From: an uncultured Prevotella sp.
Lineage (GTDB): Bacteria > Bacteroidota > Bacteroidia > Bacteroidales > Bacteroidaceae
Assembly (NCBI GenBank): GCA_944320235.1
Contig: CALUGQ010000008.1
Coordinates: forward strand, 1 to 64,000
Reading direction: 5' to 3'
Length of the DNA stretch: 64,000 nt
In this document: one piece after another, positions 7,578-17,325 of the stretch
How the letters are laid out: every line of letters begins with the position of its first letter
Numbering within the stretch: the stretch's first letter is position 1
The notes under the pieces: generated by a model
What the model was told of the DNA's origin: nothing
Databases searched by the model: none
Seen by the model: only the letters and a program-made list of their open reading frames with translations
Program-made: the position numbers and the translations under genes

Positions 7578-10142
7578 CTATCCGCAGCGGCTGGCCCCGC
7601 AGTTCTTGCAGATGAGGCAGCCTTCCTGGTAAACGAGCGACTCCAGCCCGCAGACCGGGCACTTCTGCCCCTTTGCCTCGGTGCCGTCGACAACGTATTT
7701 TTTCAACGCGCGCTCAACGCCGTTCTTCCACGTGTTGATGCTCTCGTCCTTGAGTTGCAGCGAACCCACGAGCTTGATGACGTGGGCTATGGGCATACGG
7801 TAGCGCAACACGCCGCTGATGAGCTTGGCGTAGTTCCAGTATTCGGGGTTGAACTTCTCGCTGAGGCCCTCGACCGTGGTCTTGTATCCGCGCTTGTTCT
7901 CAAACTGGAAGTCGTACCTGTGCTTGCCGTTCTCGTCGGTCTGCTTGATGATTTTGCCCTTGGTGACGGTCTTGGGCAGCACTATGCCCTCCTCGTCGTC
8001 CTGCAGTCCGGTGAAGATTTCGTAGGGATAGCCGTTGAGCAGGCCTACGAAGGCCACCCACTTCTCCTTGTTGTTCTGGAAGCGCACCACGTCGCACTCC
8101 AGCTCCTTGGGCCTTACCTCGGTCACTTCGGGCTGCTTGCAGGGTGCTGGCTCCGGCTGCAGCGTTGCGCCGTCGCCTTTCTTGTCTTTCTTCGACACTG
8201 AGAGCATAACGCCCGAGCGGCTGCCTTCGCGGTAGATGGTGCAGCCCTTGCAGCCCGAGTGCCACGCCTCGACGTAGAGACGGTCCACGAGTGCCTCGTC
8301 GACATCGGCCGGGAGGTTGACCGTTACGCTTATGGAATGGTCGACCCACTTCTGGATTGCGCCTTGCATCCGCACTTTCATGAGCCAGTCCACGTCGTTG
8401 GCCGTGGCCTTGTAGTAGGGCGACTTGGCCACGAGGGCGTCAATCTCGTCCTGCGTGTACTTCTTGTCGAGGTCGTAACCGTTGACCTTCATCCACTTGA
8501 GGAACTTGCGGTGGTATACGATATATTCCTCGAAGGAGTCGCCCACCTCGTCAACATAGTCTACATGCACGTCGGGATCGCCGGGGTTCACCTTTCGCCG
8601 GCGCTTGTAGACGGGCATGAACACCGGCTCGATGCCGCTCGTTGTCTGGGTCATGAGGCTCGTGGTGCCGGTGGGGGCGATGGTGAGGCAGGCTATGTTG
8701 CGGCGCCCGTGGCGGGCCATTTCCTCGTATAGCTGCGGGTCGGCCTCGCGCAGCCGCGCCACGAATGGGTTGTCTTTCTCGCGCTCGGTGTCGTATACTT
8801 CGAATGCGCCACGCTCGCTTGCCATCTCCACCGACGAGCGGTAGGCTGCCAGCGCGAGCTCCTTGTGCACCTCGACGGAGAAGGCCGTGGCCTCTTCCGT
8901 GCCGTAGCGCAGGCCCATGGCGGCCAGCATGTCGCCCTCGGCGGTGATGCCCACGCCCGTGCGGCGGCCCATGCCGCTCTTGCGCTTTATCTTCTCCCAG
9001 AGGTGGTACTCGGCCCCCTTTACCTCGTCAGACTGCGGGTCGGCCTTCACCTTGGCCATGATCATGTCTATCTTCTCGAGCTCCAGGTCCACGATGTCGT
9101 CCATTATGCGCTGGGCGGCGCGCACGTGGCGGCGGAAGAGGTCGTAGTCGAAGCGCGCCTGCGGGGTGAACGGGTCGACCACGTAGGAGTAAAGGTTTAT
9201 TGAAAGCAGGCGGCACGAGTCGTAGGGGCAGAGCGGTATCTCGCCGCAGGGGTTTGTTGAGACGGTGCGGAAGCCCAGGTCGGCGTAGCAGTCGGGCAGG
9301 CTCTCGCGTATGATGGTGTCCCAGAAGAGCACTCCCGGCTCCGCGCTCTTCCACGCATTGTGCACAATCTTGCCCCAAAGCTCCTTGGCATTGATTTCCT
9401 TTTTGTACAAAGGCTCGTCGCCGTCGATGGGGAACTGCTGCACGTATGGGCGCCCGTCGATGGCTGCCTGCATGAATTCGTCGTCGATTTTCACCGAGAC
9501 ATTGGCCCCGGTCACCTTGCCCTCGGTCATCTTGGCGTCGATGAACGCCTCGCTGTCGGGGTGCTTTATGCTCACGGAGAGCATGAGCGCGCCGCGGCGC
9601 CCGTCCTGCGCCACCTCGCGTGTCGAGTTGCTGTAACGCTCCATGAAAGGCACGAGGCCCGTCGAAGTGAGCGCGGAGTTGTTCACGGGCGAGCCTTTAG
9701 GGCGTATGTGCGACATATCGTGGCCCACGCCTCCGCGCCGCTTCATGAGCTGCACCTGCTCCTCGTCGATGCGCATGATGGCCCCGTAGGAGTCGGCGTC
9801 GCCGTCGATGCCGATGACGAAGCAGTTGCTCAGCGAGGCAATCTGGTGGTTGTTGCCTATGCCGGTCATGGGGCTGCCGGCGGGGATGATGTAGCGGAAG
9901 TGGTCGAGCAGGCCGAACACCTCGTCGGCCGGCATCGGGTTGGCATACTTCTGCTCTATGCGGGCTATCTCGCGGGCAAGCCGCCAGTGCATATCCTCGG
10001 GCGAACGCTCGTAGATGTTGCCGAAGCTATCCTTCATGGCGTACTTGTTCACCCACACGCGGGCTGCCAGTTCGTCGCCGCGGAAATAGTCTAACGAAGC
10101 GGCAAAGGCCTCTTCGTAAGTGAAAGTCTTGTCGGGATTCAT
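7578..10142 (-). CDS. nrdJ: Adenosylcobalamin-dependent (class II) ribonucleotide reductase
   Basis: 854 residues. It reduces ribonucleotides to deoxyribonucleotides using a radical generated from coenzyme B12, so it works with or without oxygen. The expected catalytic cysteines are present: C107 in SLSNCFVIG and C310 in PYDSC (redox pair), and C299 in STNPCGEIPL (thiyl radical). The C-terminus carries a zinc-finger-like CPVCG...CLICKNCGASRCG, typical of long NrdJ proteins and used for re-reduction. A TATCTTTG box at 10172-10165, with TTTC 20 bases upstream, gives a very short leader. The stop is TAG. The requirement for B12 makes the TonB receptor at 0.3-2.4 kb a conceivable partner, but nothing in sequence proves it. 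Confidence 0.95.
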   Translation of the reverse strand: MNPDKTFTYEEAFAASLDYFRGDELAARVWVNKYAMKDSFGNIYERSPEDMHWRLAREIARIEQKYANPMPADEVFGLLDHFRYIIPAGSPMTGIGNNHQIASLSNCFVIGIDGDADSYGAIMRIDEEQVQLMKRRGGVGHDMSHIRPKGSPVNNSALTSTGLVPFMERYSNSTREVAQDGRRGALMLSVSIKHPDSEAFIDAKMTEGKVTGANVSVKIDDEFMQAAIDGRPYVQQFPIDGDEPLYKKEINAKELWGKIVHNAWKSAEPGVLFWDTIIRESLPDCYADLGFRTVSTNPCGEIPLCPYDSCRLLSINLYSYVVDPFTPQARFDYDLFRRHVRAAQRIMDDIVDLELEKIDMIMAKVKADPQSDEVKGAEYHLWEKIKRKSGMGRRTGVGITAEGDMLAAMGLRYGTEEATAFSVEVHKELALAAYRSSVEMASERGAFEVYDTEREKDNPFVARLREADPQLYEEMARHGRRNIACLTIAPTGTTSLMTQTTSGIEPVFMPVYKRRRKVNPGDPDVHVDYVDEVGDSFEEYIVYHRKFLKWMKVNGYDLDKKYTQDEIDALVAKSPYYKATANDVDWLMKVRMQGAIQKWVDHSISVTVNLPADVDEALVDRLYVEAWHSGCKGCTIYREGSRSGVMLSVSKKDKKGDGATLQPEPAPCKQPEVTEVRPKELECDVVRFQNNKEKWVAFVGLLNGYPYEIFTGLQDDEEGIVLPKTVTKGKIIKQTDENGKHRYDFQFENKRGYKTTVEGLSEKFNPEYWNYAKLISGVLRYRMPIAHVIKLVGSLQLKDESINTWKNGVERALKKYVVDGTEAKGQKCPVCGLESLVYQEGCLICKNCGASRCG

Positions 10143-10164
10143 CGTAATTTCATGTTAGCAGTGG

Positions 10165-10196
10165 CAAAGATAGGTCTTTTTCACGAGACAGAGAAA
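10165..10196 (-). promoter_or_regulatory. nrdJ promoter
   Basis: Minus-strand TATCTTTG at 10172-10165 preceded at 20 bases by TTTC, one mismatch from the TTTG -33 element. The implied start of transcription is near 10158, 16 bases before the ATG. Confidence 0.55.
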
Positions 10197-10472
10197 TATT
10201 TCTTTGGAAAACTTCACGCCTTTTTCCGCGCCCGAAGTTTACCGAAACGGATAACAATTTAAGCCTCACGGAGATACGGGTGAAGCATAAAGGGAAACAG
10301 AGGAGCGGCATGGCGACGGCGCGCCATGGCGCACACGGCAACGGCCGAGCCACTGTCAGAGCCATGGCCTCGACACTTCGAGCCGCCCTGAGGGCGCCCC
10401 CGCAACAGGCCAGGCCGGAAAAAACATATGACAAACGGCGGCCCGCTGCCTGCCGGAGGGCGGGCCGGGCCG

Positions 10473-10540
10473 CCAAACGGCCCACATTGAAAGCCGAAAC
10501 AGCCCGTTTTGCCGGGCAAGACGGGCTGTTTCGCACCGCA
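10473..10540. repeat. 22-bp palindromic repeat array, copy B; gap 10143-10894
   Basis: Units CAAACGGCCCACATT, GAAACAGCCCGTTTTGC and GACGGGCTGTTTCGC follow one another with a 21-24 base period. The 750-base gap otherwise holds the nrdJ promoter and a TACATTTG box at 10714-10721. It also holds a tiny frame (10830-10862, MKKRDARQGG) that ends 32 bases before tryptophanase. That frame contains no tryptophan, so it is not a TnaC-like leader peptide. Confidence 0.7.
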
Positions 10541-10713
10541 ATCCGGCGGCTTCTGCAACTGACTGAGGCCCAGGCCGTTATGCCCGACGGCCATGGAGCA
10601 AACAAACATTTACAATTTCATCATGCTACAACAGGCGGCCACGGCCGCCGGGAACCTGCCAACGAGCGAAAAAAAACATACCCCAAAACTGCCGTTTTCT
10701 CGTTTTTATTCAT

Positions 10714-10721
10714 TACATTTG
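10714..10721 (+). promoter_or_regulatory. Possible tnaA -7 box
   Basis: TACATTTG fits the -7 consensus; no good -33 at the standard spacing. If used, the tnaA transcript would carry a leader of roughly 165 bases, long enough for regulation. Confidence 0.35.
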
Positions 10722-10894
10722 CAAAAGATAAGCGGCGACAGGGAAACTGCGGCAGAGCCGACGCACACGCCGACAATGCATTTCCGCACGCCGGCAGCAT
10801 CTTTGCCGGGAACAAGCTGTACCGCAGACATGAAGAAAAGAGACGCCAGACAAGGCGGCTGAACTAACCATAAAACAAACCTAAACGTCAATTT

Positions 10895-12268
10895 ATGCAA
10901 CTACCATTCGCAGAATCGTGGAAAATCAAGATGGTGGAGCCTATCCGCAAGAGCACTCGCGAGCAGCGCGAGCAGTGGATAAAGGAGGCCCACTACAACG
11001 TGTTCCAACTTAAGGCAAACCAAGTGTACATCGACCTCATCACCGACTCGGGCACAGGGGCCATGAGCGACCGCCAGTGGGCAGCACTGATGATGGGCGA
11101 CGAGAGCTACGCCGGGGCGGAGTCGTTCTTCAGGCTGAAGGAGACCATATCGCGGCTGACGGGCTTCAAGTACGTAATACCCACGCACCAGGGCCGCGCG
11201 GCGGAAAACGTGCTCTTCTCTTACCTCGTGCACGAGGGCGACATCGTGCCGGGCAACTCGCACTTCGACACAACGAAGGGCCACATAGAGGGCCGCAAGG
11301 CCACCGCGCTCGACTGCACCATCGACGAGGCCAGGCAGACGCAGCTCGAAATACCGTTCAAGGGCAACGTCGACCCGGACAAGCTGGAGCGCGCACTGCA
11401 GGAGAACGCCGACCGCATACCGTTCATCATCGTGACCATAACCAACAACACCGCAGGCGGGCAACCCGTGTCGATGGAGAACCTGAGGGCCGTCAGGGCC
11501 GTGGCAGACAAGTACTCGAAGCCCGTAATCTTCGACTCCGCACGCTTCGCCGAGAACGCTTACTTCATAAAGACGCGCGAAGAGGGATACAGCGACAAGT
11601 CGATAAAGGAGATAACACGCGAGATGTTCGCACTGGCCGACGGCATGACGATGAGCGCAAAGAAAGACGGCATAGTCAACATGGGCGGCTTCATCGCCAC
11701 CAACCGGCAGGACTGGTACGACGGGGCAAAGGGCTTCTGCGTGCAATATGAGGGCTACCTCACCTACGGCGGCATGAACGGGCGCGACATGGAGGCCCTC
11801 GCTGTGGGCCTGGACGAGAACACCGAGTTCGACAACCTGGAGACTCGCATCCACCAGGTGCACCGCCTCGCCGCCAAGCTCGACGAATACGGCATACCCT
11901 ACCAGCGCCCGGCAGGCGGCCACGCCATCTTCGTGGACGCGCCAAAGGTGCTCACCCACGTGCCCAAGGAGGAGTTCCCCGCGCAGACACTCACCATCGA
12001 ACTGTACCTGGAAGCAGGCATACGGGGCTGCGAGATAGGCTACCTGCTGGCCGACCGCGACCCCGTGACGCGGCAGAACCGCTTCGACGGGCTCGACCTT
12101 CTGCGCCTGGCCATACCGCGCCGCGTATACACAGACAACCACATCGACGTGGTGGCAGCCGCGCTGAAGAACGTATATGACCGCCGCGAGCAGGTGACGC
12201 GCGGCGTGCGCATAGCCTGGGAGGCCCCGCTCATGCGCCACTTCACCGTACAGCTCGAACGGCTCTGA
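10895..12268 (+). CDS. tnaA: Tryptophanase (tryptophan indole-lyase)
   Basis: 457 residues. A cytosolic PLP enzyme that cleaves tryptophan to indole, pyruvate and ammonia. The beta-eliminating lyase fold is clear: IDLITDSGTGAMSDRQW near the N-terminus, PTHQGRAAEN, and the PLP lysine K257 in MSAKKDGIVNMGG. It resembles tryptophanase more than tyrosine phenol-lyase: DSARFAENAYF rather than DATRCVENAYF, and IRGCEIGYLLADRDP rather than the TPL form. No tryptophan permease or TnaC leader adjoins it. It stands alone behind a 750-base gap and is followed by a strong bidirectional hairpin. Indole production is therefore predicted. Confidence 0.93.
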   Translation: MQLPFAESWKIKMVEPIRKSTREQREQWIKEAHYNVFQLKANQVYIDLITDSGTGAMSDRQWAALMMGDESYAGAESFFRLKETISRLTGFKYVIPTHQGRAAENVLFSYLVHEGDIVPGNSHFDTTKGHIEGRKATALDCTIDEARQTQLEIPFKGNVDPDKLERALQENADRIPFIIVTITNNTAGGQPVSMENLRAVRAVADKYSKPVIFDSARFAENAYFIKTREEGYSDKSIKEITREMFALADGMTMSAKKDGIVNMGGFIATNRQDWYDGAKGFCVQYEGYLTYGGMNGRDMEALAVGLDENTEFDNLETRIHQVHRLAAKLDEYGIPYQRPAGGHAIFVDAPKVLTHVPKEEFPAQTLTIELYLEAGIRGCEIGYLLADRDPVTRQNRFDGLDLLRLAIPRRVYTDNHIDVVAAALKNVYDRREQVTRGVRIAWEAPLMRHFTVQLERL

Positions 12269-12293
12269 GGCCGTCTCTCACCTGACACGATAC

Positions 12294-12326
12294 AGCCGCC
12301 GCAGTGACTTGCTCACTGCGGCGGCT
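12294..12326. terminator. Bidirectional terminator after tnaA
   Basis: 14-bp perfect stem: arms 12294-12307 and 12313-12326 with a 5-base loop, followed on the plus strand by GCCTTTTC. It sits between convergent tnaA and the broken type IX cargo gene. Confidence 0.75.
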
Positions 12327-12352
12327 GCCTTTTCACGCCGGCCGTGACCCGC

Positions 12353-15040
12353 TTATTCCATTATGGCCACCTTCTGCACAGCCACACGGCCGCCCACTTC
12401 AACCTGAAGCAGGTAGACGCCGGGCCGCACACCGCCCAACGGTACGCTTCCCCCTGCGGCGCGGGCCACCACGATGCCGCTCATGGCAGTAAGCTGCGCA
12501 CTGTCATAGCGCCCGGTTATGGCTATGCGGCTGTCGCCGGGAGCGTACTTCACGCTCACGCCGTCGGCTATAAAGCCGTCGATGCCGTCGGCCGAAGACA
12601 CGCAGAAAGCGTCGGACGGGGCCGACTCCGTGCCGTCAAGGTAGTAAGCCACTACCTCGTAGCAGTCGGCCTGGGTGCCCTCGGGGTCGGTGAAGCGGGT
12701 CTGCAGCTTGTCGAGCATGAGCGAATTGACCTGCACGCCGTTGCGAAGCACATTGTAAGCGTATGGCTCTTCTGCCTCGGCAGAGGCCATGCCGGGGGCG
12801 TCGGTGACGCATCCTGTGATGTTCCAGCAACACTACCCCTGCTCAGGCATCCCCTGGCCGGCATAGAAGTCGGACAGCCTGAGCCACGTGGCGCCGCCGT
12901 CCTCTGAGTAAAGGTCGCTCTTGCCCGGCAGGAAGTCGGCTGACATTATGTATGTCACAGGCATCTGCGTTTCATCGTAATCGTGGACCCTGATGCCTAT
13001 CTTCAGCTCCTTCGAAGCGTCGATGGGCAGCGGTTCGTCAAGCGCCACGGTGAAGTCGGCGTTGAACACCGGCTCGGCTATCTCCTGCTAGCGCACCAGC
13101 TTGCCGTCCTCGAACACCACTATGTCTGCGTGGATGCCCTTCACGTCGGTGCCATAGTCATACTTGTTGAGCATAGTCCTGACCCCGCTGAGGTACTTCC
13201 CGGCGTAAAGCGCAAGCTCGCCCGGGCCGAACGAGTTGGCGGCTATCACCTCCTTGCCCTCATTGCCTATGGTGAAGATGTTCAAGGCGAGGTTCTTGAT
13301 GTGGTTGAGCTGGTATGCACCCGACGCGTTGCGCCACGCAAGGCTCACCGACTTGCCGCCCTCGGCCATGCTGCCGGTGAGCCCCGAGGGCGCTGTGCGC
13401 TCCGAGCCGGCGCCGACGGAGAGGTTGTCAATCTGGTGATAGTACATGGCTGCGCCTTGCCCGTGCTTGCGCAGGCGCAGCTTGAAGAGCTTGCCGGAAG
13501 CCGCCTCGCTAAGGTCGACAGTGCGCAGGCTCCAGTTCTTGGTGGCGTCGAGGTCGGCCATGCTCCATCCCTTGACCTCTTTCCACGTGGCTCCCCCGTC
13601 AACCGACACGTCGACACTGAGCGAATCGCGGTCCAGAGGCTGGTCGGCCACGTTCAGGTAGCCCACGATTATGGCGAACGAAAGCTTGACCGAAGCCATC
13701 TGCGTGGCGTCGAGCGGACGCGAGACGAGGCTCACCGAGTAAGGCAAGCGGCTGCTGGTGTTGGTCAGCAAGGCATTGCCAGGTATGCCGGCATACTGCA
13801 AGGGGTTCCAGTTGAGGTCGGCATCGTCGCCCGACTCAGGCACAACCTCCCAGTAATTGGTAAGGAGCGAGCCCGACTCGAAGCCTTCGAAGAGCGGCAG
13901 GCTGTAGCTGTCGGGGACAGCGATCGCCAGCGCATTCGACCTCGGGGAGAGCAGCTGGCCGCCCCCATCGCGCTCGTAGACTGCCTCGACCACGTATGAA
14001 GGATGGCCGCAGGGAACGCCAGTCTGCCTTATCTTCATCTCTTCGGCGGTGGCAGGAAGCGTGGCCGTAAGCTCGCCGTCGCGGTAAATGTTGTACGACT
14101 TGAGGCTGAACCCGTCGTACCGGGCCTCATCTTTCAGCCAGGTAAGCTCAACCTCGTGCAGCGCGTCGGAGCGTCCGGCGAGCCCGGTTGGGGTTGCCGG
14201 TATGCCCTTTGCGTCGATGCTGATGCCCAACATCCAGCATTGTGGCGTCTCGCCCAGCATCACGTTGGCGTTCACATTGCCCACGATGAGCCGCCCGTCG
14301 GCCGAGATGGCAGCCGTCTGTGCCTGTGTCTTGTCGTCGAAGGCCATCGAGAACGGCGGCTCCACGCCCGGGGCGAAGAGCCCCATGCAGTAGCAGAGGT
14401 CGAGTATGCGCCCCTCCTGGTATGAGTACCAGAACGGGCGGTAGTATATATCGCCGCCGAAGAACACCGAGCCGAACGGCACCGTGCCGACGACATTGCC
14501 GCTGTCGTCGATGGCGAGGCCGCCGAGGGTGGCGTTGTCGCCAAAGGTAGCCATACCGCGGCTTGTCCCTTCGGCCCTGTCGTATATTACATAAGATGTG
14601 TATCCGGCATTGAGCAGCAGGTAGCGGGCGCTGTGGCTGACAGCCGCAAGCGACACCTGCGACGCGCTGCCGCCCTGCAAGCCCAGCTCGGCAGCCGTGA
14701 GCTGGCGGCACACACCGTCTTCCCAAACAAGCACTACCGAAGCCCAGTTGGCGTCGGTTGCCGTGCCTACGACGGTGGAGCCGTCGGTAGAGACGTAGCG
14801 TGCCTGCGATGTCGTTATGCCTTCAGGCACGGGCAGGAGCTCCATGTTCCACTGCCCGCCGTCTGCCTCGACCCATTGGCAAGCCCAGGTGCTGGCCATG
14901 TTGCCTGTGCTTACGTAGCCCACGACCTTCTTGCCGTCGGCCGTGATGCCACAGGCGAACGTCTGGAAGGCATCCTGCGGCTGCGCCTGCGCGGCGAGTG
15001 CCGCCAACGCCACTGCCACTGGCAGTAATATTCTCTTCAT
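12353..15040 (-). pseudogene. Type IX-secreted multidomain protein with two in-frame TAG codons
   Basis: One reading frame of 896 codons, starting at ATG 15040 (MKRILLPVAVALAALAAQAQ, a clear signal peptide) just after a perfect promoter. It is interrupted by TAG at 13090-13088 and again by TAG at 12835-12833, with no frame change. Before the first stop are repeated GxxxDGKKVVGYVS / VSTDGSTVVGTA segments like extracellular HAF-type repeats. A fibronectin-III-like stretch (SYNIYRDGELTATL) and a cleaved-adhesin/MAM-like domain (LFEGFES...NYW) follow. After the second stop come another Fn3-like stretch and a type IX sorting tail (RPGVYLLQVEVGGRVAVQKV). Similar coding character on both sides of each stop argues for one original gene. 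Other genes here end in TAG, so recoding is unlikely. Confidence 0.75.
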
Positions 15041-15092
15041 AAGCTGCTGTTTGTTGGTTATACTTGCATCGGGGCCGACTTTCAGCCCAATG

Positions 15093-15124
15093 CAAAAGTA
15101 TGCAGAAAAAGGCTTGCAGCCAAA
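15093..15124 (-). promoter_or_regulatory. Promoter of the type IX cargo gene
   Basis: Minus-strand TTTG (15124-15121), exactly 20 bases, then TACTTTTG (15100-15093): a perfect Bacteroidetes promoter. Transcription near 15086 gives a 46-base leader to the ATG at 15040, so the promoter has survived although the gene behind it is broken. Confidence 0.8.
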
Positions 15125-15209
15125 CATCTGCAAGCCATATTCGTGAATCCGTACCACAATGAGAGCCGCACGCAAGGCCTCTGCTCCATGCTGCCACGCG
15201 GCACGCGCG

Positions 15210-16917
15210 TCAGCCCTCAGGTGCATCTTGACCGGCGGGAGTGGCTGAACGGCGTTCGCGCTCCAGCTTGAGCCAGGCCGAAGGCGTCAGCCCGGTGACG
15301 CGGCGGAAGGCTGCCGTGAAGGTGGTCTTCAACCTGTAGCCCACGCTCCGCCCCACTCCCTCGATGGTGTAAGCGCCGTATGCCTCGTCGTCGGCCAGGC
15401 GGCGGCAGGCCAGGCGTATGCGGTAATCGGTGACAAAGCTGCTGAAGTTCTTGCCGTAATGCTCGTTGACGGCTTGCGAGACGTACTTGCTGTTAGAGCC
15501 TACAAGCTCGGCGAGGCGTTCGAGCGAGAAGTCGGCATCGGCATATTCGAGCGTTTCGTCCATGACGGCGGCTATCCTTGCCACCAGCTCGCCCAGCTTC
15601 CCGGCGTCGAGGTTGCTCGTACTGTACTTGTGGCCGGCATCCCGGGGCGCGCCCCCTCCCCCGCCGGGCTGCAGCCCGAGCACGCGGCGGTTGAGGGCGA
15701 ACAGGCTGCGGTAGCTCTCGCGCAGCCTGGCTTCTGCCGCCAGACGATGGCGAGCAGCAAACCCACGGCAATGGCCACGACGGCAATGACCACGATGAGG
15801 GCCTGCTGCAGGCGTATGAGGGCGCGGTCGCGCTCCTTGTCGGCAGTGAGGCGGGCCAACTCGCTGTCGATCTTGTTCATTTCGTAAAGGAACTGCATAT
15901 CCTTTGCGCGGCTGAACTCACGCAAGTTGAACGTGGAATCCACTATGCGGCGATAGCGCTCGCGGTAGGCAGCGGCCATGCGCTCGTCGCCGCAGTCGGA
16001 GTAGTAACGTGCCAGCACGTCGAGCGACTCGGAGAACATATGCAGCAGGCTAGCACGCTCGGCCTTGTCGAGGCACCTGCCGAGCCAGTAGAGCGCCGAG
16101 TCGCGCCGCCGTCAAGGTAGTAAGCGCGGTAAAGGCCCTCGTAGGCCGTACACTCAAACTCGGGCGGCAGCCCGTGGCTCACGGAATAGCTGACCAAGGG
16201 GCGCAACGCCGCCGCGGCACCGGCATAATCGCGCTCGGCCTCAAGGATTATGGCGAGGTAGCTGCGCTCTATGAATGAAAATTCGGGGCGGCTCTCGTGG
16301 GGCGTGGCCTTGGCCTCCTCAAGGTAACGCCTGGCCTTGCGCGCCTGGCCCATCTTGGCAGACGCATATGCACTGTTGACCAGCAGGCGGTAGGCCATGG
16401 TGCCGCCGGCACCCACACTGTCGGCGTCGAGGCCCTTGGCATAGCAGCGCAGGGCCATCGGGTAGTCGGTGAACATACAGTAGACATTGCCCATGCACTT
16501 GTACAGCTCCATCTGCAAGTCACGGCGCCCGGCACGCCCGGCTGCCTCCATGGCGCCAACGAACAACCGCATGGCGCGCGTATAGTCACCGTGCGAATAG
16601 ATCATCTCGCCCAGCCGGAGGCCTGCCGTAGCGGCCATCGACTGCGAGCGGGCGTCTTTCTTGCCCTCTGTGCGGCTGGCTACCATCATGTAGAGCGTCA
16701 TGGCTCGCTCCTCGCGGGCGGCCGACTGCTCGCGGGCGGCAAGGCGCATGATGCTGTCTGCGGGCAGAGAGGCTACGCGGCGCATCAGCCCGGCTTGCGA
16801 TTGCGGCCCTGGAAGCGCGGCTGCGGCCGGCGCGGCCTGTTGCGCGGCAAGTCACAGGATGAGCACCAGTGCTGCGCGGCTCGCGCGCTTCGGGCTTATG
16901 GCTTGTATGTGTGTCAT
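15210..16917 (-). pseudogene. Broken TPR / membrane / AraC-type HTH regulator
   Basis: Three frame pieces join into one Bacteroidetes-type regulator. The start is ATG at 16917 (MTHIQAISPKRASRAALVLIL), where TGA at 16854-16852 cuts the signal peptide. A tetratricopeptide region follows in the same frame to about 16110. A shift near 16105-16112 moves to the piece with further TPR helices, a coiled coil and one membrane segment (ALIVVIAVVAIAVGLLLAIVW). A second shift near 15730-15742 moves to the cytoplasmic C-terminus with an AraC/XylS HTH (SLERLAELVGSNSKYVSQAVNEHYG, VGYRLKTTFTAAFRRVTGLTPSAW). Three independent lesions indicate decay, unless they are assembly errors. It lies directly upstream of the broken cargo gene, which it may once have controlled. 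Confidence 0.8.
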
Positions 16918-17096
16918 GTATGTGTCAGTATGCTTCGCCGCGCCGACAAACAAGTAGAGCGTGGCTTGGGCAGTGCAAAGGTAAGTCTTTTTGCCGCCAT
17001 AAGCGGCCTCAGGCGGATGTTTTTTGCCGATGGCTTTTGTCAAAACATTTCGCCGCACGGCCATCATGGCGCAACTGCCTGGTATCCAACGGGTTG

Positions 17097-17180
17097 CAAA
17101 ACGGTTGGTTTTGCTGCGCGAAACAGGCCGCTTTGGAGTGCGAAACAGCCTGTACGGCAAGGCAACCACGGCCATTTTGG
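17097..17180. repeat. 22-bp palindromic repeat array, copy C; gap 16918-17325
   Basis: Units GCAAAACGGTTGGTTTTGC, CGAAACAGGCCGCTTTGG, CGAAACAGCCTGTACGGC and a weaker ACGGCCATTTTGG follow at about 22-base spacing. The rest of this 408-base gap between divergent genes carries a TAATTTTG box at 17294-17301, 25 bases before the nitroreductase ATG, and no supported gene. Confidence 0.65.
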
Positions 17181-17293
17181 GAGGCAGGGTGACCGGCATG
17201 GCGGTGCGCAAGAGGCATTTGTAACAGATAATTACCACGGCGGCAAATGGCGAAAAACAGGGCGGCTGAAGCCCGAGTAAGGAAAATTATGCG

Positions 17294-17301
17294 TAATTTT
17301 G
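17294..17301 (+). promoter_or_regulatory. -7 box of the nitroreductase gene
   Basis: TAATTTTG matches the Bacteroidetes -7 element and sits 25 bases before the ATG at 17326. It excludes the slightly longer frame that opens at 17299. No good -33 match at the usual distance. Confidence 0.5.
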
Positions 17302-17325
17302 CATCTGAAACAAAAGCAAGACAAC

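Noticed and set aside
10830-10862. TnaC-type leader peptide before tnaA
   Set aside because: The ten-residue frame has no tryptophan or stalling proline and no adjacent rut-like region.
12353-15040. Genome-wide recoding of TAG as a sense codon
   Set aside because: dnaA, nrdJ, mtnN and luxS all end at TAG where their families end, so TAG is a normal stop here. The two TAGs in the cargo gene are better read as lesions or local readthrough.
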